DNA of 5,671 nt from Thermoguttaceae bacterium (GTDB lineage: Bacteria; Planctomycetota; Planctomycetia; Pirellulales; Thermoguttaceae). A model generated the notes under the pieces. That model made no database searches. It saw nothing but the letters and a program-made list of their open reading frames with translations, and had not been told where the DNA came from. Both the position numbers and the translations under genes were made by a program. Of the stretch, positions 1-5,671 are shown in pieces (position 1 is the first letter of the stretch; each line of letters starts with the position of its first letter). The stretch spans positions 1 through 5,671 of the forward strand of contig JAQVID010000256.1 of assembly GCA_028695865.1 (NCBI GenBank), given 5' to 3'.

Positions 1-96
1 AAGTGTAAAGGCAAACTCGTCATTCAGTTCGGATCGCAAGACGAATTCGACCGCGTTTACCGACTCATTTGCCCGGGCAACCGTCGCGGTGAATAG
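1..96 (+). CDS. C-terminal end of a ParB-like chromosome partitioning protein (5' part outside window)
   Basis: Frame 1 is open from the first base to a TAG at 94-96 and gives 31 residues, with the core KLVIQFGSQDEFDRVYRLI. The pattern is a basic/Gly lead, then a beta strand, then an amphipathic helix with D/E-D/E-F-D/E-R. It matches the usual extreme C-terminus of ParB/Spo0J proteins, which forms the dimerisation element and typically reads like 'GxIxIxYxSxEELERLLxxL'. ParB binds parS sites and loads SMC in the cytoplasm. The identification rests on this short tail only; the CTP-binding and helix-turn-helix domains would lie to the left of the window. The gene converges on the LamG/BNR_4 gene. 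The opposite strand is also open over part of this stretch but has no start codon. Moderate to low confidence in the family, higher that this is a gene end. Confidence 0.5.
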   Translation, partial: KCKGKLVIQFGSQDEFDRVYRLICPGNRRGE

Positions 97-140
97 CGGG
101 GTCCATTTGCCTTCGTCCTTATCGATTTTTCCCGCGGCGC

Positions 141-199
141 TTTACGATTGCGTTTTACGATTGCGTTTTGCGTTTTACGTGTTGCGTTTTGCGTTTTGC
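141..199. repeat. Degenerate TTTTRCG / 13-bp tandem repeat run in the convergent gap
   Basis: Two perfect tandem copies of TTTACGATTGCGT (141-153 and 154-166) are followed by a run of heptads of the form TTTTGCG or TTTTACG, with one variant TGTTGCG, ending near 199. The run fills most of the space between two genes that point at each other. No clear rho-independent terminator (GC stem plus T tract) was found on either strand between 97 and 217. The repeats most likely arose by slippage; a role in transcription termination or as a genome-wide intergenic repeat is possible but not shown. Confidence 0.7.
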
Positions 200-217
200 A
201 AGGGCAGAGGCGCCGCG

Positions 218-2296
218 TTATTTGGTTTTTGAGCGATACAGATTGGGCTTAACGCTTTCTTTCATGGTTCGGGGCAATTGGAAGACATCGCCTTTTGAGT
301 TGGAGAAATAAAGCGTTGCTTCCGATTTTTCGCGTCCGTTTCCGTCGGCCCAAAAAGCGTAGAAATCGGGATGAGCGTTGATCGGGCGTCGCGGATAGCA
401 ATGATTACGCGGACTGTTTTGCGTCATTTGACGTTTTTTCGTCCAGGTTGCACCTTCGTCTTTCGACTGCCACAGAGCCATTTCGCCCCCGGTATTGTAT
501 TTTTGCGGACCATCGTCCAAAGCGCCAATGACGGTCCAGGTACCGTCTTTTTCAACATAGATGGAACCGAAATCGTAATTGTTATCGACATGACACATGG
601 GGCGAATATCCCATTGCTTGCCGTTCCAGTGCGCGGTGTAAACAATTCGCGGATCGTTTTCCGGACCGGACTCAAAACCTTTGCTCGTAATGTAAAAAAT
701 AATCGGCCAGCCGCGTTGATCGTATACCATGTCCATAATGTAAACGTTAAGTCGCAAAGCCTCATAATCATAAACCAAAGCCGGACTGGCGACATCCTTC
801 ATTGGAATTTCAATTCGGCGACCATCGATCGTTTGCCAGGTTTTGCCCATATCAAGCGTTTCGATGTAATATAAATTGGTTCGCCAATTGAGCCCGAGCC
901 GTCCTTCCTTTTTGTCCCAGGGATGATAATTGAACGACGTCCCCAATTTTTTATCTTGCCAAATCGCGGCATTTTGATAATGCCCATTGACGATAGCGGC
1001 CAGCGGTTTCCACGCGGACCAATGCACACCGTCTTTACTTGTCATAAAGCAAACAATGCGGGCGGCTATTGATTCAGGATCGTTCAGCAGGCTTTTATCA
1101 TACGTTGTGAAAAACGCGGCCATTCCTTTGCCGGGCACATTGAACATTTGCACATACGAAAAATTCGTCATGGGAACTTCTTTGTCCCCTACCCTTTTGA
1201 CCGGTTCCACCAGTTCGAACTGAGTACAATCGTAAGGGCGAACACTGCGATGAATATACGAGGGGCGACTCGTTCCGTGCGAGGTCGAGAAAATCCAAAT
1301 ATGGCCGTTATCGTCCACGGTCATGACCGGATTATCGTGCGCGTCGCTTGTTCTTTTGTTGATGATGATCGTCGGTACCGAGACCTTGCCTGTAGCATGA
1401 TCGAAACAGGCGACTTCATGCCAAAGAGTATTCTCTTTACCGGCGTTGGTCCCACCGTAACAGAAAAATGTTTTGTTCACTTTTGGACAATAGACGGAGA
1501 ACGGATAATGATTTGCCGGATAGGTTCCCAGCCCGCCGCTGTATTTGTAGACGTACTCGTTATCGATCTCCTGGTTGTAATACCAAATGCTTCGAAAACC
1601 ATCGTCTTTTGTATTGAGAAGCTCATTGAAATAGAGCGTGGAAACTTTCCATGCCTTGCCGTCTGACACCGCGTTTTTCGGCGCGCTCTTTGCGTTCCAG
1701 CATGCCGCCAATTCGTGCCTGGCATCCGTTGGTGATCCTTTGAAAACTTGCATAACTTCATCGTCGGAAAGAACCCGTTTCCAAATCGCCATGTCGTCCA
1801 TGGCTCCGCGCAATACCCGGTCCATATTGCAAGAGCAACAGCCCATTTCGACCGGCGTACCAAGTGTATTCAAGCGAGAATGAAATTTCTTTTGGCTCAC
1901 CAGTTTGCCATTCATATAGATACGGAGAAATTGACCGTCACATGTTCCGCAGTAATGGGACCAAGTGTCTGGCGCCGGGGCCGGAGCAAGAACGTAATCG
2001 TAAGCGTCCTTTTCGTTACGCCCCACAAGAAATCGCACTTGATCCCGATACAAATACAACGAAAAACCGCTGTTCACGCGATTCGTCGAAAGAAAAATTT
2101 GAGAACGTCTGGTCTGATCGAGTCGTACCCAGGCGGCGACAGAAAACGAATTCGGATCAAGCTTCAAGTCGGAAATATCGGCCTGAATTATCTCTTTACC
2201 GCGAAAAGGAATGCCGTTGCCTTCGTGTCCCATACACGGCGAAAGTACGGACAACAAAAGCAATACAGACAATGAGAACATTCGACCCGGTTTCAT
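218..2296 (-). CDS. Secreted LamG-like plus BNR_4 beta-propeller protein (putative carbohydrate-active)
   Basis: A 692-residue exported protein. Residues 1-23 form a signal peptide: K/R start, hydrophobic core SVLLLLSVL, likely cleavage after CMG. LSPC resembles a lipobox, but Pro at -1 argues against a lipoprotein. Residues about 28-190 resemble a LamG/concanavalin-like jelly roll (FSVAAWVRL, a GFSLYLY strand, LRIYMNGKLV, and RGAMDDMAIWKRVLSDDEV, the typical closing strand). Residues about 230-680 resemble the BNR_4 family, with AHDNPVMTVDDNGHIWIFS at 319-337 and Asp-box motifs TLDMGKTW (480-487) and SKDEGATW (611-618), plus a weaker SKDGVHW (420-426). This architecture is common in PVC and Bacteroidetes polysaccharide-degradation proteins; some ulvan lyases are similar propellers. 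The substrate and reaction cannot be read from sequence, and true sialidase activity is not implied. The start is fixed by AGGAG at 2303-2307, six bases upstream of ATG. It lies 90 bases downstream of the STAS gene. Confidence 0.88.
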   Translation of the reverse strand: MKPGRMFSLSVLLLLSVLSPCMGHEGNGIPFRGKEIIQADISDLKLDPNSFSVAAWVRLDQTRRSQIFLSTNRVNSGFSLYLYRDQVRFLVGRNEKDAYDYVLAPAPAPDTWSHYCGTCDGQFLRIYMNGKLVSQKKFHSRLNTLGTPVEMGCCSCNMDRVLRGAMDDMAIWKRVLSDDEVMQVFKGSPTDARHELAACWNAKSAPKNAVSDGKAWKVSTLYFNELLNTKDDGFRSIWYYNQEIDNEYVYKYSGGLGTYPANHYPFSVYCPKVNKTFFCYGGTNAGKENTLWHEVACFDHATGKVSVPTIIINKRTSDAHDNPVMTVDDNGHIWIFSTSHGTSRPSYIHRSVRPYDCTQFELVEPVKRVGDKEVPMTNFSYVQMFNVPGKGMAAFFTTYDKSLLNDPESIAARIVCFMTSKDGVHWSAWKPLAAIVNGHYQNAAIWQDKKLGTSFNYHPWDKKEGRLGLNWRTNLYYIETLDMGKTWQTIDGRRIEIPMKDVASPALVYDYEALRLNVYIMDMVYDQRGWPIIFYITSKGFESGPENDPRIVYTAHWNGKQWDIRPMCHVDNNYDFGSIYVEKDGTWTVIGALDDGPQKYNTGGEMALWQSKDEGATWTKKRQMTQNSPRNHCYPRRPINAHPDFYAFWADGNGREKSEATLYFSNSKGDVFQLPRTMKESVKPNLYRSKTK

Positions 2297-2325
2297 TTTT
2301 ATCTCCTGTTTAACGATTCGTTCGT

Positions 2326-2350
2326 TTCTGTTTTGGTGTTCTGTTTTGGT
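2326..2350. repeat. Two 12-bp direct repeats (TTCTGTTTTGGT) upstream of the LamG/BNR_4 gene
   Basis: TTCTGTTTTGGT occurs at 2326-2337 and again at 2339-2350, separated by one base, giving a 13-bp period. On the coding (minus) strand this is ACCAAAACAGAA twice, about 30 bases before the LamG/BNR_4 start codon and between it and the STAS stop codon. The position would suit a regulator site or a structured leader, but a simple tandem duplication explains it equally well. No convincing -35/-10 pair is visible next to it. Confidence 0.6.
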
Positions 2351-2386
2351 TCACGATCAAAGTTCAGCGAATTCCGCGCTTAGGTC

Positions 2387-2707
2387 TTATTCCTCTTCCA
2401 AATGGATCAGAACAGAAAGCCCACAAATATCAAAGGCCGCGCGCACATTGGGCATCAGGTTCGTCACAAGCATTTTTCCATGACGAAGATTCATCGTTTT
2501 TTGCAATTCAAGAACAATGCGCAGTCCCGCACTGGAGATATAACTCAAATCGACGAAATCAAGAATAACCTCATTGATATTGGCGTCAAGCATTTCGAAG
2601 ACTTCTTCCCTGGCTTTCAACGAATTGGAAGAGTTCAACTGACCGCAAAAGGCCAAAACCAAAAGTTGATCGTTCTTCGTTTTTTCTATCTGTAGATCGT
2701 TTGTCAT
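2387..2707 (-). CDS. STAS-domain protein, anti-sigma factor antagonist-like (SpoIIAA family)
   Basis: A 106-residue single-domain cytoplasmic protein of the usual length for stand-alone STAS antagonists. It shows the family order: N-terminal strands with LVLAFCGQLNSSNS (16-29), then EVILDFVDLSYISSAGLRIVL (46-66), then the GKMLVTNLMPNVRAAFDICGL strand-helix (77-97). By alignment with B. subtilis SpoIIAA (phosphorylated at Ser58), the equivalent residue is Ser59 of the ISSAGLR motif. Such proteins normally bind an HPK-like anti-sigma kinase and release a sigma factor or another partner; phosphorylation switches them off. No kinase, phosphatase or sigma gene is in the window, so the partner is unknown. 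An AAGGA sequence (2714-2718) lies six bases before the ATG. It sits between two genes for exported proteins with gaps of about 90 bases on each side, so it may be part of their transcription unit or independent. Confidence 0.87.
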   Translation of the reverse strand: MTNDLQIEKTKNDQLLVLAFCGQLNSSNSLKAREEVFEMLDANINEVILDFVDLSYISSAGLRIVLELQKTMNLRHGKMLVTNLMPNVRAAFDICGLSVLIHLEEE

Positions 2708-2796
2708 CAGTAATCCTTATGTTTGTCGGCGGTATTTGTAATCCGTTCCCGTGTATAATATTTGTGATCGGCCTCTCGTTTTTTTACGTCGGGACT

Positions 2797-3720
2797 TTAT
2801 TTTCCCTGATTGGCTTTCGTTTTGCGGAAACAGGCAGCCATCGACTCATTCCAAATATTTTCCCAACATCGTCGCATGGCCCAGAGCCGTTGCATTCGGG
2901 CATTCGGCTCGTCCTTGATTTCAAGCAAACAGGTCCAGGCCTTGCCGCTATTCATGAGGAACTCGGTCTGCGTCTCATAATATCGCGAATCAACGAATTT
3001 CTTCTCGTCCAATTCATGAATATGATGCCGGTCAGCCAAATAATCAGCGACCAGGTCAAGGTTCGCCTTTTGCCCTTCCCCTTCTGTGTCTCGCCAGTCG
3101 CTGTTGAGCATGACGCGTAAACGCTTGTGATTTACCCCTTGGGCAATCTGACGCATGAACGGAAGACGCCCCACCGGACCATGCGCTTCCAGACAAAGTG
3201 TTTGACCCAGATCGTCCGCCGTTTGCGTCAGACGGCGAAGCGCCGTAATAATCTGCTCAATGGTTTTCTCTTGCGGCACCTCCTTATGAAAACTGTTCGG
3301 GAATACTCGAAGGCCCGTCCCGCCAAGATCGGCACACATCTGAAGATATTGCTTCGCCTTTTCGACCGCCTGATCCACTTGCGCCGAATCAAGGTGATCA
3401 AACCGCTCACTGCACGCCAGGCCCAAAAGTTGCACCGGCGAATCGGCAACCCGCTTGCGAACAGCCTGTCGCTCTGCTTTGTTGAGCGTCAACTCAACGC
3501 CGTGCGCATACTTCATATCCGTCCGAAGTTCCAAATAAAATATTTTTGCCTTGGGAAGATTCGTAACAAGTTCTTCAAGCGACCATTTACCGCCAATCAT
3601 GTAGGTCGTCAGACCCAAATTCAATTTTTGGTCCTTGCTCAGACTGGCAAACGCAGGTACCGCCGAACCGGCTGTCATCGCCGCAGCCGCGGCCACGGCC
3701 AAAAAATCACGTCGTTTCAT
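2797..3720 (-). CDS. Tat-signal sugar phosphate isomerase/epimerase-like TIM-barrel protein
   Basis: A 307-residue protein of the xylose isomerase-like TIM-barrel (AP endonuclease 2) family. The N-terminus MKRRDFLAVA, an Ala-rich core and AFA (cleavage near 25) form a twin-arginine export signal, so the folded, probably metal-bound protein should act outside the cytoplasm. Barrel landmarks follow: FYLELRTD (61-68), LLGLACSERFDHLD (98-111), GGTGLRVFP (133-141), TLCLEAHG (174-181; Glu178 and His180), VMLNSDW (203-209; Asp208), HHIHELD (232-238) and LLEIKDE (265-271; Glu267). These are the usual positions of acidic and His metal ligands. The real substrate is not deducible; members isomerise or epimerise sugars or related polyols. 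ATG at 3720 is chosen because AAAGGAG precedes it by six bases and because it puts the twin Arg near the N-terminus. An upstream in-frame ATG at 3783 overlaps the larC stop (ATGA) and would add 21 residues; it is less likely. Confidence 0.87.
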   Translation of the reverse strand: MKRRDFLAVAAAAAMTAGSAVPAFASLSKDQKLNLGLTTYMIGGKWSLEELVTNLPKAKIFYLELRTDMKYAHGVELTLNKAERQAVRKRVADSPVQLLGLACSERFDHLDSAQVDQAVEKAKQYLQMCADLGGTGLRVFPNSFHKEVPQEKTIEQIITALRRLTQTADDLGQTLCLEAHGPVGRLPFMRQIAQGVNHKRLRVMLNSDWRDTEGEGQKANLDLVADYLADRHHIHELDEKKFVDSRYYETQTEFLMNSGKAWTCLLEIKDEPNARMQRLWAMRRCWENIWNESMAACFRKTKANQGK

Positions 3721-3726
3721 CTCTTT

Positions 3727-3733
3727 CTCCTTT
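3727..3733 (-). promoter_or_regulatory. Shine-Dalgarno site that sets the isomerase start
   Basis: On the minus strand AAAGGAG lies six bases before the ATG at 3720. It is the strongest ribosome binding site in the window. It supports the shorter isomerase product that begins with the Tat signal, rather than the start at 3783 that overlaps the larC stop codon. Confidence 0.8.
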
Positions 3734-3736
3734 ATA

Positions 3737-3770
3737 TTATATATTGTCCTGTATGTTATACATTGTCCTG
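3737..3770. repeat. Two 15-bp direct repeats with a 19-bp period between larC and the isomerase gene
   Basis: TTATATATTGTCCTG (3737-3751) and TTATACATTGTCCTG (3756-3770) match at 14 of 15 bases. On the transcribed minus strand they read CAGGACAAT followed by RTATAA, so each copy carries a -10-like TATAA. They occupy most of the 59-base gap between the larC stop and the isomerase start. Possible readings are paired operator half-sites close to two helical turns apart, a duplicated promoter element, or slippage. The copy nearest the gene is too close to the ribosome binding site to serve as its -10. No good -35 is visible for the other copy. Confidence 0.65.
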
Positions 3771-3779
3771 GTTGAAAAA

Positions 3780-4985
3780 TCATTCCCCAACCCGATTCGA
3801 GGCTGCGAAAAGATTTGCTGTTACTTTCTGCACGTATTCCAAAGGAAGATGCTCCGCCCTGGCGATTCGGGCCAACTCTTCATATTCCGGTTTGAATTTG
3901 ACGGTTCCATCGTCCAAAACGGCGCTTTTGCCCGCGACGGGTCCCCAGGGTGTCGCGACAGATTCCACGCGTCGGGGAAGCTGTGTTCGACCAATGGGGT
4001 AATGACGCACGCCCCATGTCGTTGAATCGTGAAAAAAGACGTTCTTCACGGCGTCTACCTGTGATTTTTCGACCAAAACAGTAACCAAAACACCTGGCCG
4101 CTGCTTTTTCATTTGAATCGGCGTGGTAAAAATATCACGTGGGGCAGCTTCCCAGAGCTTTTGAATCAAGTACGCGAGAGATTCGCCCGACATATCGTCC
4201 AAATTCGTCTCGACCATCCACAGTTGCTCATCTGAATCGCAGTTTTTATCTTCCCTTTCGGCTGTTCCAACGAAAATTCGAAAAACGTTTGCATGTGATT
4301 CCATTTCGCGTGTTCCTGCCCCAATTCCCATTCGATCAAGAATCATGTCCGGGCAGGGCCCAAAAGCTTGCGACAAGACCACAACAGCGGCCGCGCCGGT
4401 CGGAGTGGTCAATTCAAAAGGAGCGTCGCCTCCGCGAATGGGTACGCCGCGCAAAAGCTCCGCCGTGGCGGGGGCCGGGACGGAACAGCTTCCATGGGCA
4501 ATTTCGATAGTCCCGGTTCCGGTCGTCACGGGGGAACAAACGATTGAATCAGGATTGATATAATCGATTCCCGTTGCAATACAGATTATATCGGCAATAG
4601 AATCAGCCGCGCCGACTTCGTGGAAATGAACCTCTTCAGGCGGTTTGCCATGGACCTTTCCTTCGGCCTGGGCAAGACGACTGAATATATCAGAGGCGAT
4701 TTTCCGGGCCCGGGGGGACATTTGGGCTTGATCAATAATCGCGAGAATATCGGCCAAATGGCGGTGCGCATGCTCATGAGGGAGCAAGACGTCGATTTTT
4801 GTTGCGCGTATTCCATGGCGAACGACTTCTTTTTGCGTCAGTTCCAGATGGTGAATACCTAACGAGCGAATCGTTGAATCCAGCAGATCGAACGGCACGC
4901 CGGCATCGACGAGCGCACCTAAAAACATATCGCCACTGACCCCAAAGCGACAGTCAAAGTAAATTATTTTTTCATTTTTTGGCAT
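3780..4985 (-). CDS. larC: Nickel pincer cofactor biosynthesis protein LarC (fused form, DUF111 family)
   Basis: A 401-residue cytoplasmic protein. LarC is the nickel-inserting cyclometallase that completes the nickel-pincer nucleotide cofactor of LarA-type lactate racemase and related epimerases, after LarB and LarE. Family motifs appear in order: YFDCRFGVSGDMFLGALVDAG (9-29), HEHAHRHL (70-77), VHFHEVGAADSIADI (119-133), ELTTPTGAA (191-199), GIGAGTRE (220-227), ETNLDDMSGE (259-268), PIQMKKQRPGVLVTVL (289-304), TTWGVR (322-327) and KPEYEELARIAR (365-376). The length matches full LarC; the Lactobacillus plantarum gene is split into two frames with a programmed shift, whereas here it is one continuous frame. 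ATG at 4985 is preferred because it places YFDC at the usual distance. An upstream in-frame TTG at 5009 would add eight residues without family support. LarA, LarB and LarE are not in the window. No strong minus-strand promoter was seen in 4986-5060. Confidence 0.95.
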   Translation of the reverse strand: MPKNEKIIYFDCRFGVSGDMFLGALVDAGVPFDLLDSTIRSLGIHHLELTQKEVVRHGIRATKIDVLLPHEHAHRHLADILAIIDQAQMSPRARKIASDIFSRLAQAEGKVHGKPPEEVHFHEVGAADSIADIICIATGIDYINPDSIVCSPVTTGTGTIEIAHGSCSVPAPATAELLRGVPIRGGDAPFELTTPTGAAAVVVLSQAFGPCPDMILDRMGIGAGTREMESHANVFRIFVGTAEREDKNCDSDEQLWMVETNLDDMSGESLAYLIQKLWEAAPRDIFTTPIQMKKQRPGVLVTVLVEKSQVDAVKNVFFHDSTTWGVRHYPIGRTQLPRRVESVATPWGPVAGKSAVLDDGTVKFKPEYEELARIARAEHLPLEYVQKVTANLFAASNRVGE

Positions 4986-5021
4986 GAAAGCTACTCTTTC
5001 GCAAAGCAAAATCTTCTTGGC

Positions 5022-5050
5022 TTGACAATACGAATAAACTAAGATATAAT
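5022..5050 (+). promoter_or_regulatory. Perfect-consensus sigma-70-type promoter for the 5133 gene
   Basis: TTGACA (5022-5027) and TATAAT (5045-5050) are separated by exactly 17 bases, so both hexamers and the spacer match the housekeeping consensus. The transcription start is expected near 5057, giving a leader of about 76 bases before the ATG at 5133. It points away from larC, which starts at 4985 on the other strand, so the region is a divergent intergenic control region. Strength is inferred from consensus match only. Confidence 0.85.
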
Positions 5051-5079
5051 TTTATGACAAACGTGGAAAACTTTCAATC

Positions 5080-5099
5080 CCGGGGAAGCCGTTCTCCGG
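5080..5099 (+). promoter_or_regulatory. Stable hairpin in the 5' leader of the AT-hook gene
   Basis: CCGGGGAA (5080-5087) pairs with TTCTCCGG (5092-5099) around the tetraloop GCCG. This makes an eight-pair stem with a single G-U wobble. It lies in the predicted leader, about 23 bases after the expected transcription start and 33 bases before the start codon. No U tract follows on either strand, so it does not look like a terminator. It could stabilise the mRNA, pause the polymerase or bind a regulator. It matches no riboswitch class that I recognise. Confidence 0.6.
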
Positions 5100-5132
5100 A
5101 AAATCAGTGATAAAATATTTGAAAAAACGAAC

Positions 5133-5671
5133 ATGACAAAAGACAAGAACGAACAAAAACCTTCCAAGGCTCGACGCGAATCGCTTTCTCTTAATCTGGA
5201 CTCGGGGGAACTTGACCTTGATTCAACCGCGGGATCGGTGCAAGATGAAGTTAAAAAACCAAAACGAGGGCGGCCGCGAAAGGTTAAAACGGACGCTGAA
5301 GGCGAAAAGCCAACCAAAAAAGCTTCACGCAAGTCCGCCGTGAAATCCGACGATTGCCCATTGAGCCTGTTTGGGAAGAATGACAAAGCGGGTGAAACGC
5401 TTGATTTCATGATTGGTTCCCTGCCGGAAGAAAAACCTTCCCGTGGCCGCAGAAAGAAAGTTGCGCCAAAAACCAAATCCACAGCAGCCCAGCCGGAGCA
5501 AACGAAAACAGTGCTTGATCCGGTGAGCAGTATTGTTTCCCAATTGGACCGAAGAGTTTCCGGGGAAACGGAAAAACCGAAATCGGCTTCCGCTCCGGCA
5601 GTTGAAGTTCCCGATTTGAACGCCCCCGATTTTTCGCTTGACGACTTCTTCGCTTCCGATGAACAACTTGA
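5133..5671 (+). CDS. N-terminal part of an AT-hook-containing, charged low-complexity protein (3' end outside window)
   Basis: An open frame of 179 codons runs off the right edge without a stop. No family is recognised. The translation is rich in Lys, Glu, Asp, Ser and Pro and is probably disordered. Residues 42-50, KPKRGRPRK, contain the canonical AT-hook core RGRP with flanking basic residues. A second, degenerate basic patch, PSRGRRKK, is at 102-109. An acidic, aromatic segment, DLNAPDFSLDDFFASDEQL, begins at 161. AT-hooks bind the minor groove of AT-rich DNA, so a DNA-binding protein is a fair inference. It could also be a disordered extension on a conserved enzyme such as Rho or a helicase whose domain lies further right. 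The ATG at 5133 follows the consensus promoter and leader hairpin; in-frame stop TGA at 5055-5057 precludes a start much further upstream. The Shine-Dalgarno is weak (only a GAAAA stretch). It is divergent from larC. Confidence 0.8.
   Translation, partial: MTKDKNEQKPSKARRESLSLNLDSGELDLDSTAGSVQDEVKKPKRGRPRKVKTDAEGEKPTKKASRKSAVKSDDCPLSLFGKNDKAGETLDFMIGSLPEEKPSRGRRKKVAPKTKSTAAQPEQTKTVLDPVSSIVSQLDRRVSGETEKPKSASAPAVEVPDLNAPDFSLDDFFASDEQL

Noticed and set aside
1..141. An open minus-strand frame across the left end that also gives a protein-like translation
   Set aside because: It has no usable start codon after the in-frame stop at 142-144 and would have to begin within the repeat junction. The plus-strand frame 1 has a better fit to a known C-terminus.
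371..2275. Several plus-strand frames of 150-175 codons opposite the LamG/BNR_4 gene
   Set aside because: They mirror the codon pattern of the real minus-strand gene, show no domain, signal or credible ribosome site, and overlap one another.
2754..2759. TATAAT on the plus strand between the isomerase and STAS genes
   Set aside because: No -35-like hexamer lies 16-18 bases upstream and no plus-strand gene follows. On the minus strand the overlapping TATTAT also lacks a -35.
2776..2800. Possible terminator after the isomerase gene (an A/T run with short CG flanks)
   Set aside because: The pairing around the T run is only a few bases and there is no GC-rich stem, so it does not support a rho-independent terminator.
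3127..4002. A 291-codon open frame on the plus strand opposite the isomerase and the larC 3' end
   Set aside because: It lies antisense to two well-supported genes and spans their gap. Its product is rich in Arg, His and Leu without any recognisable domain, as expected of a shadow frame.
5054..5110. An 18-codon frame (MTNVENFQSRGSRSPENQ) as a possible leader peptide before the AT-hook gene
   Set aside because: Its ATG lies only four bases after the -10 box, upstream of the expected transcription start near 5057, so it should not be in the transcript. No ribosome site precedes it.
5039..5666. Minus-strand frames of 113 and 147 codons at the right end
   Set aside because: They are antisense to the plus-strand frame starting at 5133, which has a consensus promoter and coherent protein composition. 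Their translations look like Arg/Ser/Phe-rich shadow sequence.

Overview
The window looks like bacterial chromosome of moderate GC. The gene types are a secreted LamG plus BNR_4 protein, a Tat-exported TIM-barrel isomerase with a 'RRDFL' start, a lone STAS protein and a fused LarC. This mix is common in the PVC group, especially Planctomycetota, Lentisphaerae and Kiritimatiellae relatives. That placement is an inference from gene content; no marker gene is present to prove it.

Layout. Bases 1-96 (+) hold the last 31 codons of a gene whose C-terminus resembles ParB. Bases 97-217 are a short convergent gap with a degenerate TTTTRCG repeat run. Bases 218-4985 hold four minus-strand genes, transcribed right to left: larC, a Tat-signal sugar-phosphate isomerase/epimerase-like protein, a STAS anti-anti-sigma-like protein, and a large secreted LamG/BNR_4 beta-propeller protein. 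The gaps between them are 59, 89 and 90 bases, so they are co-directional, but one single transcript is not certain. Bases 4986-5132 form a divergent intergenic region with a perfect-consensus sigma-70-type promoter (TTGACA, 17 bp, TATAAT) on the plus strand and a stable leader hairpin. This promoter drives an incomplete plus-strand gene, open from 5133 to the window end. It encodes a charged, apparently disordered N-terminus with a canonical AT-hook core.

How the genes may work together. LarC makes part of the nickel-pincer nucleotide cofactor used by LarA-type racemases and epimerases. The isomerase and the propeller protein are both exported and both fit carbohydrate handling outside the cytoplasm. 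The STAS protein is a cytoplasmic partner-switch regulator whose kinase and sigma factor are not in view. No established pathway joins all four. I found no CRISPR array, transposase, tRNA or rRNA, and nothing that clearly amounts to a new multi-gene system. The points most worth a second look are the AT-hook gene with its consensus promoter and hairpin, and the 19-bp-period direct repeat in front of the isomerase.
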